From Portulaca oleracea (Eukaryota > Streptophyta > Magnoliopsida > Caryophyllales > Portulacaceae): 64,000 nucleotides of DNA. Positions 1-15,155 of the stretch are shown here, piece after piece; the first letter of the stretch is position 1, and each line of letters begins with the position of its first letter. The stretch is taken from positions 24,892,891 through 24,956,890 of the forward strand of contig CM055868.1 of the NCBI GenBank assembly GCA_029582165.1, written 5' to 3'. A program made the position numbers and the translations under genes. Under the pieces are notes generated by a model. The model ran no database searches and was not told the origin of the DNA. It was given only the letters and a program-made list of their open reading frames with translations.

Positions 1-701
1 CTGAAAGGTGAGTATCCAATAGCCTTGCTTGGGGCCCTATTAAATGCAAATTCAGCTTGGGGTAGCACAGTGTCCTAACTTCCCTTGTTCCTACTCACCA
101 AACCTCTTAAAAGAGTGCATAAGGTCCTGTTAGTGACCTCACTTTGCCCATCTGTCTGGGGATGGCAGGTGGTGCTGAATTTGAGTTGAGTTCCCATTTT
201 CTTCTATAGTGTAATCCAAAAATGGCTTAAAAACTTGGTGTCCATGTCTGAAACCATAGACCTAGGGATAATATATAGCCTGACTATTTCTTGGAAGTAC
301 AAGTCGGTCACTTTCACAACATCATAAGTAGTATTGCAAGGAATAAAATGTGCCATTTTTGAAAATCTATCAACAACCATAATTGAATCTTTACCTCTCT
401 ATGTCCCTGGTAGTTCCACAATAAAATCCAAGCTAACATCCTCCTATGGACTTGTAGGAACTGGCAGTGGAGTGTGTAGTCCTTGAGGTAGGCTGTGACT
501 CTTAGATAATTGACATATGTTGCATCTTTGCATAAGGTGCTCTACATATCTTCCCATATTTGGACAAAAGTAATGTTCTTTCAGCATGATAAGTGTCTTC
601 TCTATGCCAAAGTGACATGCTAGGCCTCCTCCATGAACTTCAGAAATTAATAACTGCCTGATTCTGCTCTTAGGAATACATAGCCTACTTCCTTTGAACA
701 A
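1..701 (-). pseudogene. Gypsy integrase relic (D)
   Basis: The N-terminal zinc-binding part is seen at 701-460 with HFGIEKT and the CNICQLSKSH metal ligands. The catalytic core follows down to position 1. All three acidic positions are still readable: the Asp of SLDFIV near 425, the second Asp of the SDMD segment near 250, and the Glu of QSEVTNRT near 150. In-frame stops interrupt the core at the Trp of SPWED, at the Trp of TLWKK and at a Trp near 80, judged against the copy in element B. A functional family member would insert cDNA into the host chromosome; this one cannot be translated. Confidence 0.9.
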
Positions 702-1554
702 GAATCCATGATCTGTATGATATAGACCATGACGGTGCTGTTGGCATGCTTGAAATTTCTCCTTAAATCATCATCACTAGAATAAAGGACCTTTAGCTGC
801 TCAAATCCTAGGATCCTGGAATCCATGATATGCAATAAGAAAAACCTCCTTGAAAGTGCATCTACTCCTTTATTCATGCTGCCTGATTTATGATGGATCA
901 TAAAGTGAAATGACTGCATAAACTCTACCCATTTGGCATGTCTGGGGTTAAGTTTGTGTTGCCCTTGAATGAGTTTTAAGGCTTCATGATTACTGTGCAA
1001 AATAAATTCACCTCCCACTAAGTAGTGTCTCCAATACTCAAGAGCTCTAATGATTGCATATAACTCCTTGTCATATGTGCTATACTTCTTCTTGGCTTTG
1101 TTGAGGTTCTCACTAAAGTAGGCTATAGGCCTGCCCTCTTGTGTTAGGAAGCTCCTATACCAACTTCTGAAGCATCACATTCTACTTCAAACACTTTAGA
1201 AAAGCTAGGTAGGGCCAAAATTGGGGCTGTTATAAGCTTTTCCTTGATCTGTTCAAGGGCTCTTTCGGCTGCTGGAGTCCACTGAAAGGTTTTTCCTTTG
1301 ACTAGTTCAGTCATTGGGGCCATCAAAGTGCTGTAATTTTTCATAAATCTCCTATAAAAAGAAGCCAAACCATGAAAACTTCTGACTTGTTGGATTGAAC
1401 TATGCACTGGCCACTCTTGGATGGCCTTAATCTTCTCTTGATCAACTTGAATGTCATCTACTGACACAATATAACTAAGAAAAACAACTTGGTTGGTGAA
1501 GAACTGACACTTCTTGAGATTACCATACAACTTCTCCTTGGAAAGAATCTCCAT
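647..1554 (-). pseudogene. Gypsy RNase H and RT thumb relic (D)
   Basis: Two overlapping reading-frame segments encode the end of reverse transcriptase ([29 protein letters not shown]) and the RNase H region (FILHSNHEALKLIQGQHKL; KGVDALSRR). In active elements RNase H removes the RNA strand after minus-strand DNA synthesis. A frameshift near 1140 separates the pieces. HSNHEAL replaces the usual HSDHEAL seen in element B, so an RNase H Asp reads Asn here. Confidence 0.88.
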
Positions 1555-1611
1555 GACTAACTTCAGATGCGCCGATGCACCTCTTCACTCTAACTATAAA
1601 CCAAAATATCA

Positions 1612-2283
1612 TCAAAGTAAACCACCACACAACTTCCAATCAAAGGCTTTAATACCTGGTTCATAAGTCTCATAAATGTAGAAGGGGCATTGGTCAAACC
1701 AAAGGTCATCACAAGTCATTAAAAGAACCCTCCTTTTGTTTAAAAAAACTGTCTTCCATTCATCTCCTTCATATATTCTAATTTGACAGTACCCCTTTCT
1801 TAGATCAATCTTGGAAAACACTTTAGACCCATGTAACTCATCAAGAAGATCTTCATGCCTAGGTATGGGGAACCTATACTTGATTGTGATCTTATTGATA
1901 GCTCTACAATCTATAGACATCCTCTGACTGCCATCCTTCTTAGGTACCAATAGAGCTAGTATTGCACAAGGACTGAGACTCTCCCTAACCATTCCCTTGC
2001 TAAGAAGACCATCTATTTTCCTTTGTATCTCCGCTATCTCATCTAGGGTCATCCTATAAGCTGGTTTATTTGGCGAAACTGACCTTGGAACTAGGTCAAT
2101 TTTGTGCTGAATATCTCTTTTTGGGGGTAATCCTAGGGGCATTTCATCTGGGAATAAAAATGCATACTCTTCCAGGAGGGAAACCAAAAGAGGATGGTCA
2201 TTTTGTGGGCTTTGTGGTTCATCGGAGGTAAGCAAGATAAGTTCCTTGCTAGCATTGAACTCATGATACTCAACTACTAGCAA
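1612..2283 (-). pseudogene. Gypsy reverse transcriptase relic (D)
   Basis: Fingers and palm of a gypsy [17 protein letters not shown], then [20 protein letters not shown] and FSKIDLRKGYCQIRI, the last containing the first catalytic Asp. The frame breaks after EGDEWKTVF, so the second catalytic box (YFDD in element B) is out of frame. It lies between the RNase H relic at lower coordinates and the protease relic at higher coordinates. Confidence 0.9.
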
Positions 2284-2322
2284 GAGATCAAGGGTAGGTT
2301 CAATGCATAGGTTTTTTGGGGG

Positions 2323-2828
2323 CTAAGATTGTTTGAGTGGGGTTAGGGTTATCTTCTTGTGGTTCATCAGCAATGTGTATGTATTAGCCCTCCCATTATG
2401 TTGCACAGGCCTATCAAACATCCAAGGTCTTCCCAATAACAAATGACATGCATCCATAGGAAAAACATCACACCAAAGTGAATCATGATGAGAATTTCCT
2501 ATAGAAAAACTCACCAAACATCCTTGGGTTATAGGAATGCCTCTACTAGACTTGAGCCACTGAATGGAGTAGGGGGCAGGATGGGGTGTAGTAGGCTAGT
2601 AGCTAATTGCAGCTTCTCTACCATTTTCTATGAGGTTGCATTAGTACAGCTACCTCCATCTACAATCATATAACAAACTTTTCCCTTCACAGTACACCTA
2701 GTATGGAAAATAGCTTCCCTTTGCTCCTGTTCTGCTTTTTCTGAAGAGCTGTTGAGAACTCTCTTAATCACCAACAATTCACCTTCATCGGGACCTTCCT
2801 CCACCTCATCATACACTGGATCAATCAT
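2323..2828 (-). pseudogene. Gypsy aspartic protease relic (D)
   Basis: Retroviral-type protease region: VDGGSCTNA is the active-site segment, with Gly where element B has Ser (VDSGSCTNA), and the family tail MDACHLLLGRPW follows at 2440-2400. A break near 2520-2630 separates the halves. The upstream part of the same acidic stretch continues beyond element A at 6515-6640. The protease would process Gag-Pol; this copy is broken. Confidence 0.85.
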
Positions 2829-2832
2829 CTCT

Positions 2833-3692
2833 TGATGTATAATGGATCAAGAGATGATCACATTACACACAAGTTTAGGATCTTTAAAAACCAAGATAAG
2901 AATCTTTAACTCTTAGTTCTCAAAGTTCAACTAAACTCAAGCAAATATGATGGAAACGAAACAAAGAATGATGAATTCGTTACCAAGATTGATGATGGAC
3001 GAATGAAGAACGATCAAATGATGAACGAATGATGAATTGATGAATGTTTGAACGATTCTTGATGATTGAATGATGATGGACGAATGATAGTATTGGCGTT
3101 TGAAGGATCAGTGAGGATACAGCCACACCACCTCAAAGAGCTCTTTAATTCTACCTTTCACCACCAAGGGATGCCAACCCAAGGCTAGAAGTAGAGATAG
3201 GACGAATCTCCCTCAAGAGAAACAAAAAACTAGAACAAAAGCTAGAGAGAAAACACTATGTGTTTGATTGTATTTGTATTCAATGATGTGTATTATAAGG
3301 CACCCTAAGGGGTCTATTTATACTAGTTGGAGGCCCCCTTAGGCGTGTGTTACATCAAGAAATGAAGGGAAACTAGCTTACATCATTACAAACAAATGTG
3401 ACATCATAAAGAAACAAATGTACATAAGCTAGTTTAAAACTAAGATAACTTGCTCATTCCTTGTCCAAATTCCAAGATTCAAAAGCCATTGTGAAGCTCC
3501 TTTGATGTAGATTATTTGACCTTTGGATGACTTCCACAATATCTTCAAGGATCTTGTGATATGGAGCAAATTACCGAACTGCCCTTGTTGAAACCATTCA
3601 AACGAGAGAGAGACTTGAGGGAATGAAGCTCCCTTTCCATGTACTTGAGTATTTGGGTCCCATGATTTATATTTGGGACCAAATCTACATCA
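2833..3692 (-). repeat. 3' LTR of element A
   Basis: This 860-bp LTR is about 98% identical by eye to 5655-6514. Near 2990-3090 it contains degenerate tandem copies of a GAATGATGAA-like unit. In the element's own orientation a TATAAATAG box is present, here on the complementary strand near 3315. Confidence 0.95.
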
Positions 3693-3703
3693 TACTCCCC
3701 CGG
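3693..3703 (-). other. Polypurine tract of element A
   Basis: On the minus strand the bases just before the 3' LTR read CCGGGGGAGTA, a purine-rich tract expected to prime plus-strand DNA synthesis. Confidence 0.75.
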
Positions 3704-3991
3704 TTGAAAAAAAGTTTGCCCTCAAACTTTGAAATCTCTTGCTCGCCTTCTTCACTAGAAATTACAAGCTTTCTTCTTAAAGGCTTTGAAGTTATCATAG
3801 ACTCCTTTTCTAAACTTCTTCAACTTTCTCCCAAGTAATCCATGGGCATTACAAGACTTGGATTCTCGACTTTTCACCATGGATGTAGATATCCCATGTA
3901 GCTTCTCAATTCCCAAGTCAAGTTTCACCACTTTGCCTTTATCATTTAGCATGAAACGATCCACTTTGATGACTTTAGCTTCTTGACCCCT
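3704..3991 (-). pseudogene. Residual 3' tail of pol in element A
   Basis: Between the gag frame and the purine tract the minus strand retains short broken pieces. The last one, around FEGKLFFNRG at 3730-3700, aligns in position and sense with the SLRTNFPQP tail that ends pol beside the purine tract in element B. This suggests A arose by deleting everything between gag and the extreme 3' end of pol. No integrase or RT motif is seen. Confidence 0.55.
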
Positions 3992-5407
3992 TCAAATCCT
4001 TGGCACTTCAACCATGTGATCCAAGTTGATATCTTGAGGTATCATATGAAAGATACGTCTCATAGGAGAATTCAAAATTGGGTGGTTGCTTGTTTTGCTT
4101 TCCTCAAAGTTTGCAAGAACAAGACCCTTATGCTCTTTATACCCATGATATTCCTCCTTCATAATTGTTACAATGCTGTTTTCATCCTCCTTAGGCCATG
4201 TGGTATAAGATGGAAGTAGAGATGTCTCTTGATGCATGATATTCCTATCAAGCAACTTTGGTCTTTCCAACAAAGTATGACAAGTATCCATAGAAGTAAT
4301 ATCACACCATAATGAATTTCTACAATTCTTGTAAGTGGGAAGACTTACTATACTTCTTGGATCCTCATGAATGTCTTTGTCATGGCTTAGCCTTTGTGTA
4401 GGGGCGTCAATGTAACCATAGGAGGCACAACTTTCTCCTTCTTTGTTCAATGAACATACTTCTCCTTTGTTGGTACAATGAGAGATCTTGCACTCTCTTT
4501 GTTGATGTTCATTCGGCACACATACTTCTTTCAAGGCTCTCCTTGCCACATGCCACTCTTCTACATACTCCTCTTCTACTACATTTTCCTCCTCAAATAA
4601 TTCAAAAGTTTCGTACTCAACCAAAGACACATCTTTCTTGTTAGGACACTCCAAATCAATGTGACCTAAACTTTGGCAATGACAACATCTCCTTTGTCTT
4701 TCAACATCGAGAGCTAAAGAACTTAACTCATCCAAAGTCTTATACGGTTGCCATTCAACAATATGTCTAATATAATCATCAAGACCAATTAGATAACATA
4801 CCAAAGTTTGTGGATCCTCCTCCTTAAGATCACACTTCCGAAGTAGACGTTTGAACTCCCTTGTATATTCCTTGACGCTTTTGCTCCCTTGGGCCAATCT
4901 TTGAAGCTTGTTGATGTTGTCACATAGATAGTTAAGGGGCAGAAACTTCTCTTGGAGCTTTTTCTTCATTTGGACCCATGATCGTATCTTTTCTTGGCCC
5001 TTTGATTGTCGTTTGCTTTGCTTGCTTGACCACCATTCGCTAGCATGCTTTCGTAGCTTTAATGCAACACTTTTGACCTTCTGGTCATCATGGATGGCGT
5101 TGAGATCAAAGACCCTTTCAACTTGATGCATCCATTCCAAGAATACTTCCGGATCATGACTCCCATAGAACTTCGGTATCTCTTCTTTGAAACCAAATCT
5201 GTCCTCCTTCCTTGGACATGTACTCCATTCATATTGTGTTTCATACTCGACATCATAAAGATCCACCATACGTGAATCAAACTCAGTTCGTGCTCTTCCC
5301 TTTTGAAGGGGCATAAGTTTCTCCAATTGTTTTGTGAGATAATCAAGTTGCTGCTTCATTTGTTGCATATCATCTTGTGAATCCATTAAAGAACTCACGC
5401 ACGCCAT
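3992..5407 (-). CDS. Gag polyprotein of non-autonomous element A
   Basis: An intact 471-residue frame. Residues 1-40 look coiled-coil-like and rich in Gln and Lys. Residues about 85-190 match the Retrotrans_gag fold (FYGSHDPEVFLEWM; ASEWWSS; EKFLPLNY; SVKEYTREFKRLLRKC). A single CCHC zinc knuckle follows at C241-C244-H249-C254. Near residues 361-392 a remnant of the post-protease segment (WCDITSMDTCH) remains, so the frame fuses gag to a decayed protease tail. There is no protease active-site triad. Gag packages the element RNA in the cytoplasm; with no pol, this element would depend on enzymes supplied in trans. The open frame and young LTRs suggest recent mobility. Confidence 0.88.
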   Translation of the reverse strand: MACVSSLMDSQDDMQQMKQQLDYLTKQLEKLMPLQKGRARTEFDSRMVDLYDVEYETQYEWSTCPRKEDRFGFKEEIPKFYGSHDPEVFLEWMHQVERVFDLNAIHDDQKVKSVALKLRKHASEWWSSKQSKRQSKGQEKIRSWVQMKKKLQEKFLPLNYLCDNINKLQRLAQGSKSVKEYTREFKRLLRKCDLKEEDPQTLVCYLIGLDDYIRHIVEWQPYKTLDELSSLALDVERQRRCCHCQSLGHIDLECPNKKDVSLVEYETFELFEEENVVEEEYVEEWHVARRALKEVCVPNEHQQRECKISHCTNKGEVCSLNKEGESCASYGYIDAPTQRLSHDKDIHEDPRSIVSLPTYKNCRNSLWCDITSMDTCHTLLERPKLLDRNIMHQETSLLPSYTTWPKEDENSIVTIMKEEYHGYKEHKGLVLANFEESKTSNHPILNSPMRRIFHMIPQDINLDHMVEVPRI

Positions 5408-5638
5408 GTAGTATCAATCTTTAATGAAGAAAGATATGCAAGACTCTCGGTTTGGGGTTTTGGGTGTAGGTGACATGGGGGATTTGTGTTTGGCTATGAT
5501 TTTGTGAGGGAATGTGTTTGGGTTTGGGTTCTTTGTGGAGCTAATGGTGGACGTGTAATGGAGGGAAGGTGGGGGATGGATTTGTGATGGAAAGATTGCA
5601 AAAAGATGGTTCAAGAACTAAGAGAATCAATCTCCTAA

Positions 5639-5650
5639 GCTCTGATACCA
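5639..5650 (-). other. Primer binding site, tRNA-iMet (element A)
   Basis: The minus strand reads TGGTATCAGAGC four bases inside the 5' LTR, complementary to the 3' end of plant initiator-Met tRNA. Confidence 0.92.
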
Positions 5651-5654
5651 ATTT

Positions 5655-6514
5655 TGATGTATAATGGATCAAGAGATGATCACATTACACACAAGTTTAG
5701 GATCTTTAAAAACCAAGATAAGAATCTTTAACTCTTAGTTCTCAAAGTTCAACTAAACTCAAGGAAATATGGTGGAAATGAAACAAAGAATGATGAATTC
5801 GTTACCAAGATTGATGATGGACGAATGAAGAACGATCAAATGATGAACGAATGATGAATTGATGAATGTTTGAACGATTCTTGATGATTGAATGATGATG
5901 GACGAACGATAGTATTGGCGTTTGAAGGATCAATGAGGATACAGCCACACCACCTCAAAGAGCTCTTCAATTCTACCTTTCACCACCAAGGGATGCCAAC
6001 CCAAGGCTAGAAGTAGAGATAGGACGAATCTCCCTCAAGAGAAACGAAAAACTAGCACAAAAGCTATAGAGAAAACACCATGTGTTTGATTGTATTTGTA
6101 TTCAATGATGTGTATTATAAGGCACCCTAAGGGGTCTATTTATACTAGTTGGAGGCCCCCTTAGGCGTGTGTTACATCAAGAAATGAAGGGAAACTAGCT
6201 TACATCATTACAAATAAATGTGACATCATAAAGAAACAAATGTACATAAGCTAGTTTAAAACTAAGATAACTTGCTCATTCCTTGTCCAAATTCCAAGAT
6301 TCAAAAGCCATTGTGAAGCTCCTTTGATGTAGATTATTTGACCTTTGGATGAATTCCACAATATCTTCAAGGATCTTGTGATATGAAGCAAATTACCGAA
6401 CTGCCCTTGTTGAAACCATTCAAACGAGAGAGAGACTTGAGGGAATGAAGCTCCCTTTCCATGTACTTGAGTATTTGGGTCCCATGATGTATATTTGGGA
6501 CCAAATCTACATCA
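5655..6514 (-). repeat. 5' LTR of element A
   Basis: An 860-bp LTR with TGATGTA/TACATCA ends. A TATAAATAG box on the minus strand at 6136-6144 is the likely core promoter for the element transcript. The same GAATGATGAA-like internal minisatellite is present as in the 3' copy. Confidence 0.95.
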
Positions 6515-8009
6515 TCTCTCCTTCCTCAATCACCTCCACCTCATAATTGTAGTCTTTAGAATATTGAGATGTTAGTTCGTCTTTCCCGGCTTGTACAACC
6601 TTGGCTAAGTTTTCAATATCTTCTATACGCATAGTGTGCGAATTTGCCTCCTCCTAAATCTGCCATGTTGGTTCCTCATTATTGCTTATTTGAGAACCAA
6701 AGTCCTCATTGTCCAATACATTCTCTTATTGGGTTCTTTGTATCTCCTACCATTTGTTTATTCCCAAGGCATTCATTAACTCACCCTTCAACATTTGAAC
6801 TTGTTCAGCCAATTCTCTCACTTTATCAGTATAATTGCTCATCTTGTTGTAGTAATTCCTTTTGGTTGTCAGGTGATGTTTTCAAGTCGTTTTGAATTTG
6901 GTTTGACGTTCTGTCTGATCCTTCAATTCCTTCTCCACCACCATGATACGACTGTTCATCTCTTGTGAATTCTAGGGTTTTTTAGATGACTTCTACATCC
7001 TCCAGGTTCATTTGATGCCCTTGCGCTAAGTGATTTAAAAGCTTAGGAGGTGGGCTATGCACAAAGGAGCTAAACTCCTTGACAAAGACCTTGTATGTGC
7101 AATCATCTAGTGTTAACTCCAACATTCCATCAATTCTTGTGAATGTCTTTGTCAATATTCGTGCTCTCATGATCTCAAAATGTTCTGCATTGCTAACTTT
7201 TTTGCCCCAGGCTCACTAGCTTTCCTCATCGCTCCACATACATCTGAAAATTGTCATATTTCCATCCATAAGGGGAAACTCCATGTATGTCCACCCAAAC
7301 CCTCCTTTCCTCACACGTCTCATACTTTGACCTCCTAAAGTCCTCGAAGCACACTTCTAACTCCTTGGGATTTTCTATGAGCTCGACTACTTCTTCTTCA
7401 GTGGGCATTGTCACGATAAATTTTGTCCCACTTAGAGCGATTATTTTCGAGAATGGGCCAGTGCAATGAATTATAGTTAAGGCTATTGAAGCTAGGTTTC
7501 TTTGCCGAGGGCTAGTGTATACTAAGCTTCTTTTGAGCCATTCCACTAGTTCTTCATTGGACTCTCCCGCTACTCTTGTTGTCTGTTCTCCACCTTCTTC
7601 CGTCTATTATGTCTCCTCTCAGTTATTACCTTTTCCCCCCTCTTTCCTTACCCATATTTGTTTCATTCTCATTCTCTTGATTCGATGCCTTCTTCTAGAT
7701 CTCAAAACAACTATTTTGTGCCCTCTTATAAATCCTTTGGTTCATTCTTTTATGCTCTCCTATGCTTTTTTTGCTACTTCAAAAGTGGATACATCTGTAT
7801 CTTCCATGGACTCCCCTTTTCCATGGGATAACTACCTCCTTCACCTTGCTGACCTTGTCAAGGATTCCCTTTAATCCATGTTTATCAAGCTCCTCTAGTA
7901 AGTTCCTCATGAAAATGATATATTCCCCCTTTTCTTCGACAAGGGTTCTTCTCCTGCCCGCTCCTCTACCTCTACCTCTCTGTATCCTTCCCCAAAGTGC
8001 TTCAGTCAT
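6515..8009 (-). pseudogene. LINE ORF1 relic joined to the gypsy D remnant
   Basis: From 8009 downward on the minus strand, broken frames resemble ORF1 of plant LINEs. At 7780-7860 an RRM-like segment is visible (VSKVKEVVIPWKRGVHGRY). At 7546-7226 there is a DUF4283-like block with VWVDIHGVSPYGWKYDNF. At 7170-7060 the strand following that domain continues (RARILTKTFTRIDG). A coiled-coil-like stretch with stops lies near 6960-6780. The last part, about 6640-6515, instead continues the acidic stretch of gypsy relic D in frame with 2828. The gypsy/LINE junction lies somewhere in 6560-6700 and cannot be fixed by eye. The domain assignment comes from family knowledge and remote similarity. Confidence 0.6.
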
Positions 8010-8561
8010 TGCTAGAAGGTTCCAATTACATTAAGGTCAATTATATATTCTAGAACCAAATGAAACTAAAAGTCTACACCGCTTCAATCCACCAAAAGAG
8101 AAATGTAAATTCTTCTATGAGATCATCTCATGTAAACTTATCATGAGTCGAACTCTTTATAAGATGCATTTTTTTAATAATTTACCATGACTATTGAGTG
8201 ATATCAAAATAGTTTTTTAATATGAATGTAGCTAATAATTTATTAAGAGATGACTTTTATCAGCACTGATCTCAAATAAATTATCGTTAGCCCCTATATT
8301 CATAAAAAGTCACCATAGAGTTATGTGTCTCACAATATATTTTCGGTGAGAGGGTCTAAAAAAAGGCTTACTAAAAGAAAAAAATATTTTGGACACTAAT
8401 ATGGTGTATATTGGGATCTTGAATAATAGTACACTATACAATATTCTTGTATGATAATATAGTTTATGTTAGGCGTAATGGATTCTTAGTAGAATCTTAA
8501 GCTAAATGTTAGTAAATAACTGTAAAAAAAATCTCATATACTTTACATAGAAAATTATGCT

Positions 8562-8674
8562 TCCTCCGTCTCATATCTAAAATCCGTTTTGGAAGTACGA
8601 ACCACGTGTTTGTGAAATATAAATATTATTGTTCAACCTAAGATGAACTTTAGATATGAGACCATGGGAGAATA
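8562..8674. repeat. Stowaway-like MITE
   Basis: Inverted ends face each other: GTCTCATATCTAAA near 8569 and its reverse complement near 8650, bordered by ctccg/gggag. The size of about 110 bp and the TIR style fit Stowaway elements. The flanking TA duplication is not certain. Confidence 0.45.
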
Positions 8675-8701
8675 TTACATTTGTTTTGAAGCAAAATTCT
8701 G

Positions 8702-8962
8702 TACTCCTTTCATTTCTTAATATTTGTCTTAATTGATTTTCAAGGTATTCAATGTAAGACTTTAATTATTTTCTAACAATATGTTTTCAATAAAATTATA
8801 AAATTATACTTTTATCGCAAGAATTTTTCAATATGAACTAATGACATTAGGCTCACTTAACAAATCACTATATATATATATTAAGAAATTTTCATTTAAA
8901 ATTTTTATAAATTGATTACATAATGTTCAAGAAGATGAATACTGAAAAATGCGGGGAATATT
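8702..8962. repeat. Degenerate Stowaway-like MITE
   Basis: The left end (ctcctttcatttcttaatat) and the reverse complement of the right end (ttccccgcatttttcagtat) are recognisably related over about 35 bp. The interior is AT-rich and carries a TATATATA run. Together with its neighbour it occupies the distal promoter of the PABP gene. Confidence 0.35.
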
Positions 8963-9013
8963 GCATTATTATCCAACAATCGAAAGTACAGGTAATGCTA
9001 GTACCATTTAAAA

Positions 9014-9038
9014 ATACTGCACTTGATCTTAGCCAAAA
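9014..9038 (-). pseudogene. U2 snRNA-like 25-nt fragment
   Basis: The minus strand contains TTTTGGCTAAGATCAAGTG followed by CAGTAT. This is the conserved U2 segment that includes the sequence after the 5' stem and leads into the branch-site pairing region, with one difference (C for U) over about 25 bases. The flanks do not match the U2 5' end or stem IIa, and no USE element is visible upstream. It is therefore a fragment, not a gene. Whether it is a decayed retrocopy or a chance match needs a search. Confidence 0.55.
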
Positions 9039-9190
9039 ACAGTCCAAAAGATTGTGATGTTTTTCTTAATAATATAAAAATGACTATTTTGCCAAAAAAA
9101 AAATAATACAAGGGAAGAAGAAAACTTCCTATAGTGGTTATATGCGTACAACGTGGCATATAATAATCTACACTTAACACACTCTCTCCA

Positions 9191-9198
9191 TATAAATA
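9191..9198 (+). promoter_or_regulatory. TATA box of the PABP gene
   Basis: TATAAATA lies 183 bp before the start codon and is followed by a pyrimidine-rich stretch at 9215-9245, a usual place for a plant transcription start. No transcript evidence is available. Confidence 0.6.
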
Positions 9199-9254
9199 CT
9201 TGACTCGTTCTTCCACCCTCCCTTCATTTTCTCTCTCCTTGCTCCAACATTGTC

Positions 9255-9313
9255 ATGAGTGGAATTTTTCATCCATATGAAGCGCAGGTTGTTAAATAAT
9301 GCTGAAACCCTAA
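9255..9313 (+). other. Two short upstream ORFs in the PABP leader
   Basis: A 14-codon frame starts at 9255 and stops at 9297-9299. A 4-codon frame starts at 9299 and stops at 9313. They overlap by one base, and both lie in the predicted 5' UTR before the PABP start at 9374. Such uORFs usually lower translation of the main frame; an effect here is inferred. Confidence 0.5.
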
Positions 9314-9314
9314 A
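9305..9314 (+). promoter_or_regulatory. Telo box in the PABP leader
   Basis: AAACCCTAAA is the plant telo-box motif, common just upstream of or within leaders of genes for the translation apparatus. Its position in this PABP gene fits that pattern. Confidence 0.55.
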
Positions 9315-9373
9315 CCTTAATTCTGGTGTTCTCTCGATAAGCATCATCAAATTTTGAATTTTGTACAATTTGA

Positions 9374-14294
<4,921 letters not shown>

Positions 14295-15155
14295 TCTCCT
14301 CTCCTCATTCATGCCCAACTTTTTGAGGGCATGTTGTCCCCCCTTGCTTTGTCTCTATTCTAAACTTGTTTCTATTCTATTTAACTGTTTGATATTCTTG
14401 GATTTCTGGATAACTATTTGGATAATCTGGGACTGGGATATCCAAATTCTATGCACATTCATTCATTTTGGCCTTCCTGTGAAATTTTATCTGACCTTGT
14501 CTCAGCTCTCTGAAAATTATGGTTTCATATCTTGTATATAGACACTACTTTGTGCCTATGCCTGCTGTAGATGCCACATGGCTGCTACTCCTGTTCATCC
14601 CGTGCGTAGCCAGCTTCTGTCCACAATTCTGGGCAGATGATTTGGAATAACAAAGCCTACTGGAAGTTACCGTTCACGTTAGGAAGGGCCAAATTTATTT
14701 CCGCTTATACTAGTAAAGGACTTGATATACATGACCATTATCATACCAATGGATGGGTGAGTTAGTAGCTTAGGTTTCACGGTGACAATGACTGAACTAA
14801 AATAGGCCGAAATGTTACAACTCAAATCTAAGAACCTGCAACAAAAGCCTATAAAACAGGCACAGGCTTTTCGCCACCACCCATAAAAATCAATTCCTTT
14901 GATTTTTCCCAGCAAGAATCCATCCAAAGTCCTAGCCTCTCCTTCTGAATTGACCACATTGATAGCAGCAAAAAAAAAAAGAAAAAAAAGAAAAGAAAAG
15001 AAAAGCCTAAGACTACCTCTTGTCAAAGAGTTATCACTGAGACGAAATGTATGTGTATATTCTCCATAACCAGCTTCCCAAGTTGGCCAAGTAGCAACAG
15101 TAGCTTGTAATTATCTAATGCATCTTCAAGACATGTGTTCAACATTTTTTTTAGG
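14295..15155. other. PABP 3' UTR and intergenic DNA
   Basis: Directly after the PABP stop come about 350 bp of T-rich sequence that are probably 3' UTR; I see no clear AATAAA. From 14680 onward there are only purine-rich and low-complexity stretches (A/G tract at 14968-15004). No coding signal is seen on either strand. Confidence 0.5.

Larger units (their letters stand above)
1..2832 (-). mobile_element. Ty3/gypsy retrotransposon relic D (pol part)
   Basis: Read on the minus strand this stretch gives, in order from high to low coordinate, gypsy protease, reverse transcriptase, RNase H and integrase pieces, all broken by stops and frameshifts. Domain order PR-RT-RH-IN is that of Ty3/gypsy elements. 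It is a close relative of element B at 49-54 kb, with phrases such as LPQGL and HKIDLVP in common. The 3' end runs off the window start, so no 3' LTR is visible. The protease part is interrupted at 2832 by element A and resumes at 6515. At least three stops fall where element B has Trp. Non-functional. Confidence 0.93.
2833..6514 (-). mobile_element. Complete gag-only LTR retrotransposon A (TR-GAG type)
   Basis: A complete insertion of 3682 bp. Two 860-bp direct LTRs (2833-3692 and 5655-6514) begin TGATGTA and end TACATCA, and the flanks carry the 5-bp target duplication tctct (2828-2832 and 6515-6519). A tRNA-iMet primer site lies inside the 5' LTR and a purine tract inside the 3' LTR. The interior has one long gag frame and no RT, RNase H or integrase core. 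This fits published terminal-repeat elements with only a gag (TR-GAG), which need an autonomous relative. I counted about 14 differences between the LTRs, so the insertion is young. It sits inside relic D. Confidence 0.95.

Noticed and set aside
9014..9038. Intact U2 snRNA gene
   Set aside because: Only about 25 bases match; the 5' end, later stem-loops and promoter elements are not seen.
14679..15026. Minus-strand 115-codon frame with a hydrophobic start behind the PABP gene
   Set aside because: Its hydrophobic part is the complement of an A/G-rich tract and it shows no conserved motif; probably chance.
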